Below, piece after piece: positions 34,142-43,420 of a DNA stretch of 64,000 nucleotides (position 1 is the first letter of the stretch; every line of letters starts with the position of its first letter). Source of the DNA: DATACQ01 sp036555515 (lineage in GTDB: Bacteria; Desulfobacterota; Binatia; UBA9968); contig DATBLC010000055.1 in the NCBI GenBank assembly GCA_036555515.1, forward strand, positions 1-64,000. Reading direction: 5' to 3'. Below the pieces are notes generated by a model. That model saw only the letters and a list, made by a program, of their open reading frames with translations, searched no databases and had not been told where the DNA came from. Position numbers and translations under genes: made by a program.

Positions 34142-35715
34142 GTTTCTTCGAGTTTCTGCTGCGTAATCGCCAGGAAGTCTTGGCGTTGGTCGGCGAGCAT
34201 TTGTTTTTAGTGGCGATCTCCACCGGCATGGCGGTATTGATCGGCGTGCCATTGGGCATCCTGTTGACGCGCAAGCCCGCGCTCAGCAAACCCGTGCTCG
34301 GCTTCGCCAATATCATGCAGACAGTGCCGAGCCTGGCGCTGTTCGGTTTTCTAATTCCCCTCAACGTCTATCTCTTTGAGTTCAAAATTCTTGGTGGCAT
34401 CGGCCCGCACACGGCCATCGTTGCACTGGTCTTGTATTCGTTGCTGCCGATCATTCAAAATACCTTCACCGGTATCAGCGGCGTCGATCCGGCTATTCGC
34501 GAGGCCGGCCGCGGCATGGGCATGACCGACCGACAACTGCTTTTTCAAGTGGAGTTGCCGCTCGCCCTCGGCGTCATCATTGCCGGCGTGCGCGTCGCCA
34601 CCGTCATCTGCGTCGGCACGGCGACCATCGCTGCCGCCATCGACGCCGGCGGATTGGGCCGCTATATTTTTCGCGGCCTGCGCGCCAACGACAATGTTTT
34701 GATTCTCGCCGGCGCGGTCCCGGCGGCGTCGATCGCCCTCGTAGCCGATCTGCTGTTGGGCTACCTCGAGCGAATCATTCAATTCGGCGGCGCGGTCAAG
34801 GCAAAATCGAGAAGGCTTCTCTGGTCCGGCGCTGCCGTCGTCTTGCTGTTTTTCGCCGGGTCGTACTTTTTCATGGGCGAGACTTCGGGCCGAATCGCGG
34901 TCGGGTCGAAAGATTTCACCGAACAGGTCATACTCGGCGAAATTCTCGGGCAAGCCATCGAAGGGAAGACGGGTTCCCAAGTCGTTCGCCGTTTCGATCT
35001 GGGCGGCAACCTTGCGCATGACGCGCTCATCGCCGGCGAGATCGACGTCTATATCGAATACACCGGCACCGGTCTGCTGGCGATTCTCAAAAGCAAGCCG
35101 TTGAAAGACCCCGGCGCAGTCTACCGTTACGTCAAAGACGAATATGCCAAGCGTTTCAATCTCGAGTGGACCGAGCCGTTAGGCTTCAACAACACCTTTG
35201 CGATTTTGGTGCGCGGCGAGGATGCCAAGAAGTTGGGTTTAAAAACCGTAAGCGACGCGGTCAAAGTGTCCGCGCAGTGGCGCGCCGGGTTCGGGCAGGA
35301 CTTTATGTCACGGGCCGACGGTTATCCTGGTTTCGCCCAGACCTATGGTGTTCATTTTCAGGAAATACGAGAGATGGACCTATCGCTGACTTACCGCGCG
35401 TTGGCGGAAAAGCAGATCGACCTCATCGCCGGCAACTCCACCGATGGCCTTATCAGCCGCTACGGGTTGGTGCAGCTCGACGATGATAAAAATTATTTTC
35501 CGCCCTATGACGCTGTGCCCGTGGTGCGCCAAGCGGCGTTGGAAAAACATCCTAAATTGCGCGGCCTGCTCAAGGAGTTAGGCGGCATTCTCAGCGTTGA
35601 AGAGATGCGCAAGCTCAACTACGCCGTGGACGGTGAGAAGCGCCAGGCGAAAGACGTCGCACGCGAGTTTTTGATTCAGAAGAAGTTTATTACCGGCAGT
35701 GTTCCGACGAACTGA
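34138..35715 (+). CDS. Fused permease + OpuAC-type substrate-binding protein (EgtU-like architecture)
   Basis: This 525-residue protein joins an inner-membrane permease domain (about 1-205, six helices, EAA-type loop REAGRGMGMTDRQLLFQVELP) to one more helix (about 235-250). An extracytoplasmic betaine-type binding domain follows (about 255-520), with GSKDFTEQVILGEILGQ, DVYIEYTGTG and LIAGNSTDGLISRYGL. GTG at 34138 overlaps the ATPase stop (GTGA), with GGAG 5 bp upstream. Such fusions import glycine betaine, choline, bile acids or ergothioneine (EgtU). The divergent egtD makes ergothioneine or hercynine a good candidate, by inference. Confidence 0.88.
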   Translation: MSFFEFLLRNRQEVLALVGEHLFLVAISTGMAVLIGVPLGILLTRKPALSKPVLGFANIMQTVPSLALFGFLIPLNVYLFEFKILGGIGPHTAIVALVLYSLLPIIQNTFTGISGVDPAIREAGRGMGMTDRQLLFQVELPLALGVIIAGVRVATVICVGTATIAAAIDAGGLGRYIFRGLRANDNVLILAGAVPAASIALVADLLLGYLERIIQFGGAVKAKSRRLLWSGAAVVLLFFAGSYFFMGETSGRIAVGSKDFTEQVILGEILGQAIEGKTGSQVVRRFDLGGNLAHDALIAGEIDVYIEYTGTGLLAILKSKPLKDPGAVYRYVKDEYAKRFNLEWTEPLGFNNTFAILVRGEDAKKLGLKTVSDAVKVSAQWRAGFGQDFMSRADGYPGFAQTYGVHFQEIREMDLSLTYRALAEKQIDLIAGNSTDGLISRYGLVQLDDDKNYFPPYDAVPVVRQAALEKHPKLRGLLKELGGILSVEEMRKLNYAVDGEKRQAKDVAREFLIQKKFITGSVPTN

Positions 35716-35772
35716 ATGGGCTCGAGGACGACAGGTTTATCAAAGCCCTCCAGACAAGCAGGCGGCAGTTCG

Positions 35773-37234
35773 TCACTGCTGGCTGTTGCGGATGAGCTGG
35801 CTGTAAAAACGCACGCAACGTTCGTAGTCTTGCACCGAAACGCGCTCGTCAACGCCGTGGAACCGGTCGGCATCCTGCGGGCGAACCGTGAATGGCGCGA
35901 AGCGATAGATATTATTCGAAAGTTTATTGTAGTGCCGGGCGTCGGTGGTCGCAATCGACAAAATGGGCGCGACGATAACCTTGGGATAGATCTGGCGAAT
36001 TGTCCGGTGTAACAATTTGAAGCTGTCGGAGTCGCTCCTTGAAATCGGCGATGCTTCCATTGCCGGCGCCAGCCGCGCTACTTTCACCCGGGCATCAGCG
36101 ATGATCTCCCGCGTGCGCCCTTGGACCTGGTCGATGGTATCGCCGTCGAGAAGGCGAAAATTCACAACGGCGCGGGCTTGCGCCGGCAGTATATTTTCGC
36201 GCATGCCGGCATGAAACATTGTGGCGGCCTGGGTGGTCCGAATCAGCGTTGCCGTGAGCGGGGACTTTGCCAGTTCGCGCTTGAGCCAAGGTTCAAACAA
36301 CCAGCGGTTGGCGAGTAAGATGCGCTGGAACCAGTGCATCTCCGGTCCGACGAAAGCGAAAAACTCTTTCACAGCGCCGCCGATGCGCGCCGGAAACGGC
36401 GTCCTTTCGAGCTTATCGATGGCCCGGCTGAGAATCCCGATGGCGGTGCTGACGGGCGGCATCGACGAGTGCCCGCCTGGATCATCTACCGTCAACTGCA
36501 GGCTGACGTAGCCTTTTTCGGCGACGCCGACGGCGGCGACCGGAGCGGCAACCCCGGGAACAATCCCTTCGGTGATGGCGCTGCCCTCGTCCAGGACGAA
36601 CTCGAGCGCCACGTTGCGCGCGCCGAGCAGAGCCGCAATTTGCGCCGCCCCTGTTGCCCGCCGCTTTCTTCGTCATGCCCGAAGGCCAGATAAGTGGTAC
36701 GCTGTGGCCGGAATCCTTGAGCAAGTAAGAGTTCTACGGCTTCGAGGAGACCGAAAACATTGAGCTTGGCGTCGATTGTGCCGCGGCCCCAGATATAGCC
36801 ATCGGCGATGCGACCGCCAAAGGGCGGGTGGTGCCACTTCGTGTCGTTGTCGGATTCGACCGGGACGACGTCCAAATGTCCCATGAGCAGTATCGGTTTG
36901 AGATTGGCGTCCCGGCCTGGCCAACTATAGAGCAGGCTGTGGCCACCGATGTTTCTTTGGCCAGGGTTGCGTGAACGCGCGGAAAACTACGCTGCAAGAA
37001 TTCCCGGAAGCGCGGGAATTCCTCATCCGCAGCTGGGTCTCCGGAGATGGTCTTGAAGCGAATCGCGGCGGCAAACCGCTCGATCACCTGAGCCGGTAGC
37101 GGAAGGTCGGCGGCTCCCACAGCCGGCGTGATTTGGCGCGAACGGAATAGCAGCGTGCGTACGGCCACCAGCGCTGCAACCGCAACGACTACCAGGGCCA
37201 GTGCAAAGACGAGTTTTCTTTTGGCTTTTGCCAT
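35773..37234 (-). pseudogene. M20-family peptidase (carboxypeptidase S-like), broken by two frameshifts
   Basis: Three consecutive frames together spell one M20 zinc peptidase of about 485 residues with an N-terminal membrane anchor (KLVFALALVVVAVAALVAV). Frame 1 (from 37234) runs to KETS. One missing base near 36949-36955 moves the reading to frame 2, which continues LLMGHLDVVPVE, YIWGRGTIDAK and FGHDEESGG. A missing C/G in the cccc run at 36648-36651 moves it to frame 3, which continues ALEFVLDEGSAI, GGHSSMPPVSTAIG and the dimerisation/catalytic C-terminus. Restoring one base at each place gives an uninterrupted family-like protein. Catalytic His/Asp/Glu residues survive. It is either a young pseudogene or a pair of assembly indels. 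Confidence 0.8.
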
Positions 37235-37272
37235 ATCCCTAGCGCGAGCAGGCGGCGATTTGACAAGCGTGC

Positions 37273-37301
37273 GACCCTTAGTTAGGAAAATGATGTATAT
37301 T
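37273..37301 (+). promoter_or_regulatory. Candidate promoter for the double-cupin gene
   Basis: TATATT at 37296-37301 with a nearby TG is a reasonable -10 box about 30 bp before the ATG at 37332. The -35 region (GACCCT at 37273) is poor. A TTGACA lies further upstream at 37260-37265 at non-optimal distance. Confidence 0.25.
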
Positions 37302-37331
37302 ACCAATGAATTTGCGTAAAGAGGAGGAAGC

Positions 37332-38267
37332 ATGAGCGATTTCTATACGGCGTGGCTAGAGCGTTCCAAGGCCAATGAAAAAAAAGTCGCCGCATCGCCA
37401 CGTGTAACGCGGGCGAAGGATCTTAAGTGGGTGCGAACACCGCAGGATTACAAGGCCGCTTTGATGATCGCCCCGGAGTTGGGCTTTACAACGGGCGGCA
37501 GTTGCCTGATGCGGGCCGAGATACCCGTCGGCTGGCATACTGGCAAGCATCTGCACGGGGAAGAAGCGATCTACGTGGAAAGCGGCGAAGGCTTCATGAT
37601 TCTCGACGATAAGCGCTATGAATTCCACCCGGGAACGATTCTGCACATTCCGTATCGCTCCACCCATCAGCTTTTCAATACCGGCGCAGTCGCGGTGGGC
37701 TACATTTCCGGTCTCGCTTGGCACCTCGAAGCCGATGTGTACATGGGCAAGATGGAGCAGCTGGAAGAATGCAGCGAAAACGATGCCAAAGCGCTCGCGG
37801 CTTTGCCAAAAGAAGAGTCGCAATACTGGCCCGAAGACGGCCGGCGCATCTCGATGCACCAAAACCAGCATGTGAAGTCGGACGAGTCGAAGCATGGCGC
37901 GACCTACTTCTTAATGGGCCGCAGCGGCAAGGACAACGGCTTTAAGGCCACCGGGGTAGCGATCAGCTCAATCTTCGTCGACCTGCCGCACACCAAAAGC
38001 CACAGCCATGCCCACCCGGAAGCGTACTTGTACGCCCTTGAAGGCGATGGCTACTCCGAGATCGGCGGACAACGGTACGACTGGAACCAGGGCGACGCCA
38101 TCCATGTGCCTCCCGGCATGCTGCACCATCAGCACTTCAATCCCTTTGATCGGGATATGAAGGAACTCCGCTTCGAGTTCGGCATCCGGTACTGGCTCGT
38201 CGATCAGTGGAAAGGATACACCACCGTTGATAAGCACTTGAAGGCGACGACCCATATGATCGACTAA
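37332..38267 (+). CDS. Double-cupin protein
   Basis: This 311-residue bicupin has a first barrel marked by WHTGKHLHGEEAIYVESGEG and a second by SHSHAHPEAYLYALEGDGYS with PPGMLHHQHFNP. The second site keeps a full 3-His/1-Glu metal set. AGAGGAGGAAG just before the ATG is a strong ribosome binding site. It resembles the protein at 12019 and related bicupins of unknown function in amidohydrolase-rich genomes. It stands alone, between the broken M20 gene and a YkgJ-like gene, with its own terminator. Dioxygenase or isomerase activity is possible but not shown. Confidence 0.78.
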   Translation: MSDFYTAWLERSKANEKKVAASPRVTRAKDLKWVRTPQDYKAALMIAPELGFTTGGSCLMRAEIPVGWHTGKHLHGEEAIYVESGEGFMILDDKRYEFHPGTILHIPYRSTHQLFNTGAVAVGYISGLAWHLEADVYMGKMEQLEECSENDAKALAALPKEESQYWPEDGRRISMHQNQHVKSDESKHGATYFLMGRSGKDNGFKATGVAISSIFVDLPHTKSHSHAHPEAYLYALEGDGYSEIGGQRYDWNQGDAIHVPPGMLHHQHFNPFDRDMKELRFEFGIRYWLVDQWKGYTTVDKHLKATTHMID

Positions 38268-38338
38268 GCGGTGGGCATTAGGTGCGACGCAGTAGTAAAA
38301 CGATTAAGAATATACGAGTGTTCTCGGGTTCGCCGGAA

Positions 38339-38373
38339 GGCGGGTGGTTGGACAAACCTCCCGCCTTTTCTTT
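38339..38373 (+). terminator. Rho-independent terminator
   Basis: GGCGGGTGGTT-GGACA-AACCTCCCGCC forms an 11-bp stem with one mismatch and a 5-base loop, followed by TTTTCTTT. It lies 71 bp after the double-cupin stop and immediately beyond the stop of the convergent YkgJ-like gene. Confidence 0.8.
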
Positions 38374-38377
38374 GCTC

Positions 38378-38935
38378 TTAAACGTCAAAGCCCAGAAATC
38401 GTAGAAACGCCGGGCCCGTCTTGCGCGTTGCCTTAAGCTTATTCCATGCCTTGATTTTCTCAACGTAGGCTTCCTGCTGCTGTTCGTTCCAGTTGTTGAT
38501 GCGGCGCAGCTCGCTTCGGTGAATGTTGCCGTCCCAGTCATGGGGGCACTTGACGATGCGGCTCAGGGATATTTTTTCTACCGCGCCGCTGTCAGAAAGC
38601 GTAACATTGAAGGGATGATCCCGGCAGGTCACCGGTCGGTGTTCGTAGATAGTGCAGCGGTTCGTGGTGTTTTCCAAAAAAACACAGCGGTCGTGCGTGC
38701 TCCTGAGGCCCATGACCATTTTTTTCTTGCCGAACTTAACCCACAGTGGATCATCTTCCGACATGGCGATATGGTCGTGGTTATAGAAGCGTACGAACTC
38801 CAACGGCGACTTGCCCGTGCCTTCGATGATCCGCCAGATATCAGCATCGGTGAGACATACGAGGGTATTGCGACAGCAGTTGCCGCAACCCGTGCAACGA
38901 AACCTTAAATAGCGGCGCCAGTCTGGAGCGGTCAT
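38378..38935 (-). CDS. YkgJ-family cysteine-cluster protein
   Basis: This 185-residue protein has the YkgJ/CxxCxxCC signature FRCTGCGNCCRNTLVCLTD at residues 12-30. A second Cys set follows in RCTIYEHRPVTCRDHPF. Such clusters bind a metal ion or Fe-S centre (zinc- or iron-chelating family). Function in the cell is not established. It converges with the double-cupin gene and shares its terminator region. Confidence 0.88.
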   Translation of the reverse strand: MTAPDWRRYLRFRCTGCGNCCRNTLVCLTDADIWRIIEGTGKSPLEFVRFYNHDHIAMSEDDPLWVKFGKKKMVMGLRSTHDRCVFLENTTNRCTIYEHRPVTCRDHPFNVTLSDSGAVEKISLSRIVKCPHDWDGNIHRSELRRINNWNEQQQEAYVEKIKAWNKLKATRKTGPAFLRFLGFDV

Positions 38936-39024
38936 GTCAGTCAGAGGCTAGCAGCAATTTTTAAGTTTGAGAAGCAGCAGCAAATTCGTTGCAAGCAAGA
39001 TAAAGATTGCTTAAAAAGATAGTA

Positions 39025-39294
39025 ATGAAAGACGCGCGGGCCGCGAAAAATCAGCCGCCGAATAAGATGATGCTCGGATTCATTGTGCGCCGGTGCGCCG
39101 CGGATTTGGGGCATACCCCCACGCCGGATGAATTCGCCGAGTGGGCCAACGGCCACGGGCGCAACGGTTACTCGCACTGTCTCTTCGGCAAGGAAATTTC
39201 TCCGGCCGCCGCAAAGATAATGTTTAGCCAGCCAAGCCGCATGGTGACCGTCAGTCCTGAAGGTTTGGCGAGAATCTGGAAAACCCGCCGCTGA
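39025..39294 (+). CDS. Small hypothetical protein, 89 aa
   Basis: A short frame with protein-like composition: MMLGFIVRRCAADLGHTPTP, DEFAEWANGHGRNGYSHCLF and a C-terminal SPAAAKIMFSQPSRMVTVS. The ATG at 39025 is used; a TTG at 39007 is possible. No known domain was recognised. The opposite-strand frame here has no such order. No good ribosome binding site is visible, so the call rests on composition alone. Confidence 0.5.
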   Translation: MKDARAAKNQPPNKMMLGFIVRRCAADLGHTPTPDEFAEWANGHGRNGYSHCLFGKEISPAAAKIMFSQPSRMVTVSPEGLARIWKTRR

Positions 39295-39448
39295 ATTTGG
39301 TCTTGCCTCATTCCAGCTTGCTGACAAGGCCTCACGCTAACAATGGAGGAAGGAACAGTGGCGGTTTTATCGACCGTCTCTACGCCGACGCCAGAGCCGG
39401 ATAGTCCAGTCTTGTTCCGCTGAGCCGGCGCTGGTATCTTTTTTCTCG

Positions 39449-41482
39449 ATGATTCAGGATCGAGACCAGGGGCAGTTTCGACTTACTTCCGGATTTAAGC
39501 CGCAGGGAGACCAACCGCAGGCCATCGAAAAGCTGGTTCAGGGAATCGAGAACAATCGCCGCCAGCAAGTCTTACTCGGCGTTACGGGGTCCGGCAAGAC
39601 CTTTACGATGGCCAACGTCATCGCCCGGGTCAACAAGCCAACCTTGGTCATCGCGCCGAACAAGACGCTGGCGGCCCAGCTCTATAACGAATTCAGCGAG
39701 CTGTTTCCGGGAAACGCGGTTCGCTACTTTGTCAGTTACTACGATTACTACCAGCCGGAAGCCTACGTTCCCTCGACGGATACTTATATCGAGAAAGACG
39801 CGTCGATCAACGACGAGATCGACAAGCTGCGCCATTCAGCCACCAAGGCGCTGCTCGAACGGCGCGATACCCTGATCGTTGCCAGCGTGTCGTGCATCTA
39901 CGGTCTCGGCTCTCCCGAAGCCTATTTCGAACTAATGGTTTATCTGGAAGAGGGGACGGTTATCAATCGCGACCAGATGCTGCGCAAACTGGTGGATATT
40001 CAATACCAGCGCAGCGACTACGACTTTCACCGCGGCACTTTCAGGGTGCGCGGTGACATCGTTGAAATCTTTCCCGCCTATGAAGACAGCTCGGCTTTGC
40101 GCGTCGAATTTTTCGACGACACCGTCGAGGCGATTCGGGAAATCGATCCGATCCGCGGCAAAATTCAGCGGCGCGTGCATAAAGCGTGCATCTATCCGGC
40201 GAGCCACTACGTTACCAGCGAGGAGCACATGAAGCAGGCGGTTCGCGAGATTCGCAAAGAGCTGGGCGAACGGCTGCGAGAGCTGCGCGCGGAAGCGAAG
40301 TTACTGGAAGCGCAGCGACTGGAACAGCGGACCCTATATGATCTTGAGTTACTCGAAGAAATGGGTTTTTGTCCCGGCATCGAAAATTACTCCAGGCATC
40401 TAACCGGCCGCAAGCCCGGTGTGCCCCCGCCGACGCTTTTGAGCTACTTTCCCAGCGACTTTCTGCTGATCATCGATGAGAGCCATGTGACCGTACCGCA
40501 GATCGGCGGCATGTACCGCGGCGACCGCTCGCGCAAAGAAACGCTGGTCGAATACGGATTTCGTTTACCCTCGGCACTCGATAATCGCCCGCTGAATTTT
40601 GAGGAATTCGAAGCAAGCGTAGGCCAGGTGATCTATGTCTCCGCCACTCCCGCACAGTATGAAATGCAGCAGAGCTGGGGCGCCGTCGTGGAGCAGGTGA
40701 TACGGCCCACGGGCCTCATGGACCCCGAAGTGGTGGTGCGTCCCGCGCGTAATCAGGTAGACGACTTGCTGGAAGAGATTCGCCAGCGGGTCGAGCTTAA
40801 GGAGCGCGTGCTCGTGACCACGCTGACTAAGCGCATGGCCGAGGATTTGACCGACTATTATAGGGACTTGAACCTCAAAGTCCGCTATCTTCATTCCGAC
40901 ATCGAAACGTTGGAGCGGGTCGAGATCATCCGCCAACTACGGACGGGGGACTTCGACGTGTTGGTGGGAATCAATTTGCTGCGCGAGGGACTCGATTTGC
41001 CGGAGGTCTCTCTGGTGGCGATTCTCGACGCAGACAAAGAGGGATTTCTGCGCTCGGACCGATCGCTGATACAAACTATCGGCCGCGCGGCGCGCAACGT
41101 GCGCGGCATGGTAATTCTCTACGCCGACGGCATGACGGAGTCCATGAAACGCGCCATGGACGAAACCAACCGTCGGCGCAAGCTGCAAGCGGCGTTTAAT
41201 AAGAAACACGGTATTACGCCCCAGACGGTGGTGAAGTCCCTGGGTTCGCCGCTGGTGAAGATTTACGAGGCGGACTATGTGGACGTGCCGCTGGCCGCGG
41301 AGCAAGGCGCCAAGTACGGATCGACAGAACTGGCGCGCATGATCCGCCAGCTAAGGAAGGAGATGAAGCAGGCCGCCGAGCAGCTCGAATTTGAAAAGGC
41401 GGCGGAGCTGCGCGACCGCGTCCGCGATCTGGAACAACGGGAACTGAGGCTTCGCGACGCGAGGCCGGAGCCGGACGGTTGA
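39449..41482 (+). CDS. uvrB: Excinuclease ABC subunit B
   Basis: This 677-residue helicase-like damage verifier loads at lesions with UvrA and then recruits UvrC. It has Walker A GVTGSGKTFTMAN (44-56) and the beta-hairpin region YDYYQPEAYVPSTDTYIEKD. The helicase motifs RSDRSLIQTIGRAARN and DESHVTVPQIGGMYRGD are present, and a C-terminal UVR domain (QLRKEMKQAAEQLEFEKAAE) binds UvrC. Length is normal. The 84-bp gap to uvrC contains heptamer repeat copy B. Confidence 0.97.
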   Translation: MIQDRDQGQFRLTSGFKPQGDQPQAIEKLVQGIENNRRQQVLLGVTGSGKTFTMANVIARVNKPTLVIAPNKTLAAQLYNEFSELFPGNAVRYFVSYYDYYQPEAYVPSTDTYIEKDASINDEIDKLRHSATKALLERRDTLIVASVSCIYGLGSPEAYFELMVYLEEGTVINRDQMLRKLVDIQYQRSDYDFHRGTFRVRGDIVEIFPAYEDSSALRVEFFDDTVEAIREIDPIRGKIQRRVHKACIYPASHYVTSEEHMKQAVREIRKELGERLRELRAEAKLLEAQRLEQRTLYDLELLEEMGFCPGIENYSRHLTGRKPGVPPPTLLSYFPSDFLLIIDESHVTVPQIGGMYRGDRSRKETLVEYGFRLPSALDNRPLNFEEFEASVGQVIYVSATPAQYEMQQSWGAVVEQVIRPTGLMDPEVVVRPARNQVDDLLEEIRQRVELKERVLVTTLTKRMAEDLTDYYRDLNLKVRYLHSDIETLERVEIIRQLRTGDFDVLVGINLLREGLDLPEVSLVAILDADKEGFLRSDRSLIQTIGRAARNVRGMVILYADGMTESMKRAMDETNRRRKLQAAFNKKHGITPQTVVKSLGSPLVKIYEADYVDVPLAAEQGAKYGSTELARMIRQLRKEMKQAAEQLEFEKAAELRDRVRDLEQRELRLRDARPEPDG

Positions 41483-41496
41483 GAAAACGCTCGATG

Positions 41497-41544
41497 TTCA
41501 ACGTTCAAGGTTCAATGGCTCGGACTCAAGATCGCAACCTTGAA
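41497..41544. repeat. Heptamer (TTCAANG) repeat with hairpin arms, copy B
   Basis: TTCAACG TTCAAGG TTCAATG in 7-bp register (41497-41517), then AACCTTGAA (41536-41544), which is the exact complement of TTCAAGGTT at 41504-41512. Located between uvrB and uvrC. Confidence 0.75.
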
Positions 41545-41566
41545 TCCGCACCCAAGGCGCGCAATC

Positions 41567-43414
41567 ATGGCTGAGATCGGCGAAAAACTCACTAACCTAC
41601 CATCCCGTCCCGGCGTTTATTTGATGCGGGACAATAACGGCAAGGTCATCTACGTCGGCAAGGCGAAGGACCTGCGCGCCCGTGTGCGCGCTTACTTCAA
41701 CCGTGCCGATGAGCGCTCGCAGATCGAATTTCTGGTGCGGCGGATTGAAGACATCGATACGCTGGTCACCGCCAATGACAAAGAAGCGCTGATCCTCGAA
41801 AATAATTTAATCAAGCAATACAAGCCGCGTTACAACATCCGGCTCAAGGATGACAAAAGTTATCTCAGCATCAAAGTCACCACCCAGCATGCCTGGCCGA
41901 GAATTCTTGCAACGCGCAAGATCGTTAAGGACGGCAGCCGCTATTTCGGCCCCTTTTCCTCGGCGCTGGCCGCTAGGGAGACCATCGACATCATCGAGAA
42001 GCACTTTCTGTTGCGCAACTGCACGGATCACAACTTCAAAAACCGCAGCCGTCCTTGCTTGCAATATCAGATCAAGCGCTGTATGGCGCCCTGCGTCCTG
42101 CCCGTCGCCGCGGACGTCTATCGCGAGCAAGTACGCCAGGCGATGCTATTTATCGAGGGCCGGCAGCAGGAGCTGATCCACGATCTGAAGCAGCGGATGC
42201 AAGAAAAATCCGCCGCCCTGGAGTTCGAAGCCGCAGCCCGGATTCGCGACCAGATTCAGGCGGTGGAAAAAACCCTGGAAAAGCAGCGCATGGTGTCCCA
42301 TTGGGGAGTGGATCAAGATGTTTTCGGCCTATATCGCGAAGGCGGCTTCATTGAAGTCCAAGTGCTGTTCGTCCGGCAGGGCAAGTTGACGGGCAACCAG
42401 TCATATTCGCTTGAGGACCTGGAGTTTCCGGATGAAGAAATCATGGGCGCGTTACTGACGCAGTTCTATCAAGGCCACCGTTTTATCCCGGATGAAATTT
42501 TAATGCCAGTCTCTTTGGACGACGGCGAAGTTCGCGAAGAATATCTTGGCGAGCGCAAGGGCAAGAAAGTCAGCGTCTTGACTCCCCAGCGCGGCGACAA
42601 GCGCCAACTCGTGGAGATGGCCGCGGAGAACGCCCGCCAGAGTTTCTCGGAACGGCATGACCAGGAGAAAGCGCGGGAAATGATGCTCGGCGGTCTGCAG
42701 GCGCAGTTGCGCCTCAAGCAGTATCCCTACCGCATCGAATGTTTCGATATTTCGACAATTCATGGCACCCATGCCGTGGGCTCCCAGGTCACGTTCATCA
42801 ACGGCGAGCCGGATAAAGCGAAATACCGGCACTACCGCATTCGCACCATCGATCCAACCAGCGGCGGCGACGATTTCGGCATGATGCTGGAAGTTCTCAA
42901 GCGGCGCTTCGCCCGCGGCAAAGAGGAGGCAAGCCTGCCGGACCTGATAGTTGTCGACGGCGGCAGAGGGCAACTCTCTATGGCGCTCGCGGCGATGATC
43001 GAAGTCGGCGTTAGCGGGGTGGACGTAATTGGCCTGGCCAAGATGCGCGTCCAGGCCGCGCCGCGGCGGGCCGAAATCGAGCGTTCCGAAGAACGCATTT
43101 TTCTGCCGAACCAGAGCAATCCCGTGATTCTCAAGCGCAACTCCAACGCGCTTTTCCTGCTCCAACGAGTGCGCGACGAGGCACACCGCTTCGCGATCAC
43201 GCACCACCGAAAGCTGCGTTCACGCCAGACCCTTTTCTCCGCCCTGGACCGCGTACCGGGCATCGGCGGCTCGCGCAAGCGGGCGCTTTTGCGCGCCTTC
43301 GGCAGCATCAAAAGAATCGAAGCGGCGACGCTGGAAGAACTGCTCAAGGTTCCCTCCATCAATGAAAAGCTCGCCCGGGAAATTCTCGATGGGCTGCGAG
43401 CGGCTTCCCAGTGA
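41567..43414 (+). CDS. uvrC: Excinuclease ABC subunit C
   Basis: This 615-residue nuclease makes both incisions in nucleotide excision repair. It has an N-terminal GIY-YIG domain (RPGVYLMRDNNGKVIYVGKA, followed by ARVRAYF), a cysteine cluster CLQYQIKRCMAPC and a UVR domain (DLKQRMQEKSAALEFEAAAR). The RNase H-like nuclease follows, with CFDISTIHGTHAVGSQV and LIVDGGRGQL-like VVDGGRGQLSMA. C-terminal helix-hairpin-helix motifs end it (PGIGGSRKRALLRAFG). I start at 41567, where the domain begins and AAGG lies 9 bp upstream. It forms an operon with uvrB. Confidence 0.96.
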   Translation: MAEIGEKLTNLPSRPGVYLMRDNNGKVIYVGKAKDLRARVRAYFNRADERSQIEFLVRRIEDIDTLVTANDKEALILENNLIKQYKPRYNIRLKDDKSYLSIKVTTQHAWPRILATRKIVKDGSRYFGPFSSALAARETIDIIEKHFLLRNCTDHNFKNRSRPCLQYQIKRCMAPCVLPVAADVYREQVRQAMLFIEGRQQELIHDLKQRMQEKSAALEFEAAARIRDQIQAVEKTLEKQRMVSHWGVDQDVFGLYREGGFIEVQVLFVRQGKLTGNQSYSLEDLEFPDEEIMGALLTQFYQGHRFIPDEILMPVSLDDGEVREEYLGERKGKKVSVLTPQRGDKRQLVEMAAENARQSFSERHDQEKAREMMLGGLQAQLRLKQYPYRIECFDISTIHGTHAVGSQVTFINGEPDKAKYRHYRIRTIDPTSGGDDFGMMLEVLKRRFARGKEEASLPDLIVVDGGRGQLSMALAAMIEVGVSGVDVIGLAKMRVQAAPRRAEIERSEERIFLPNQSNPVILKRNSNALFLLQRVRDEAHRFAITHHRKLRSRQTLFSALDRVPGIGGSRKRALLRAFGSIKRIEAATLEELLKVPSINEKLAREILDGLRAASQ

Positions 43415-43420
43415 GCATCC

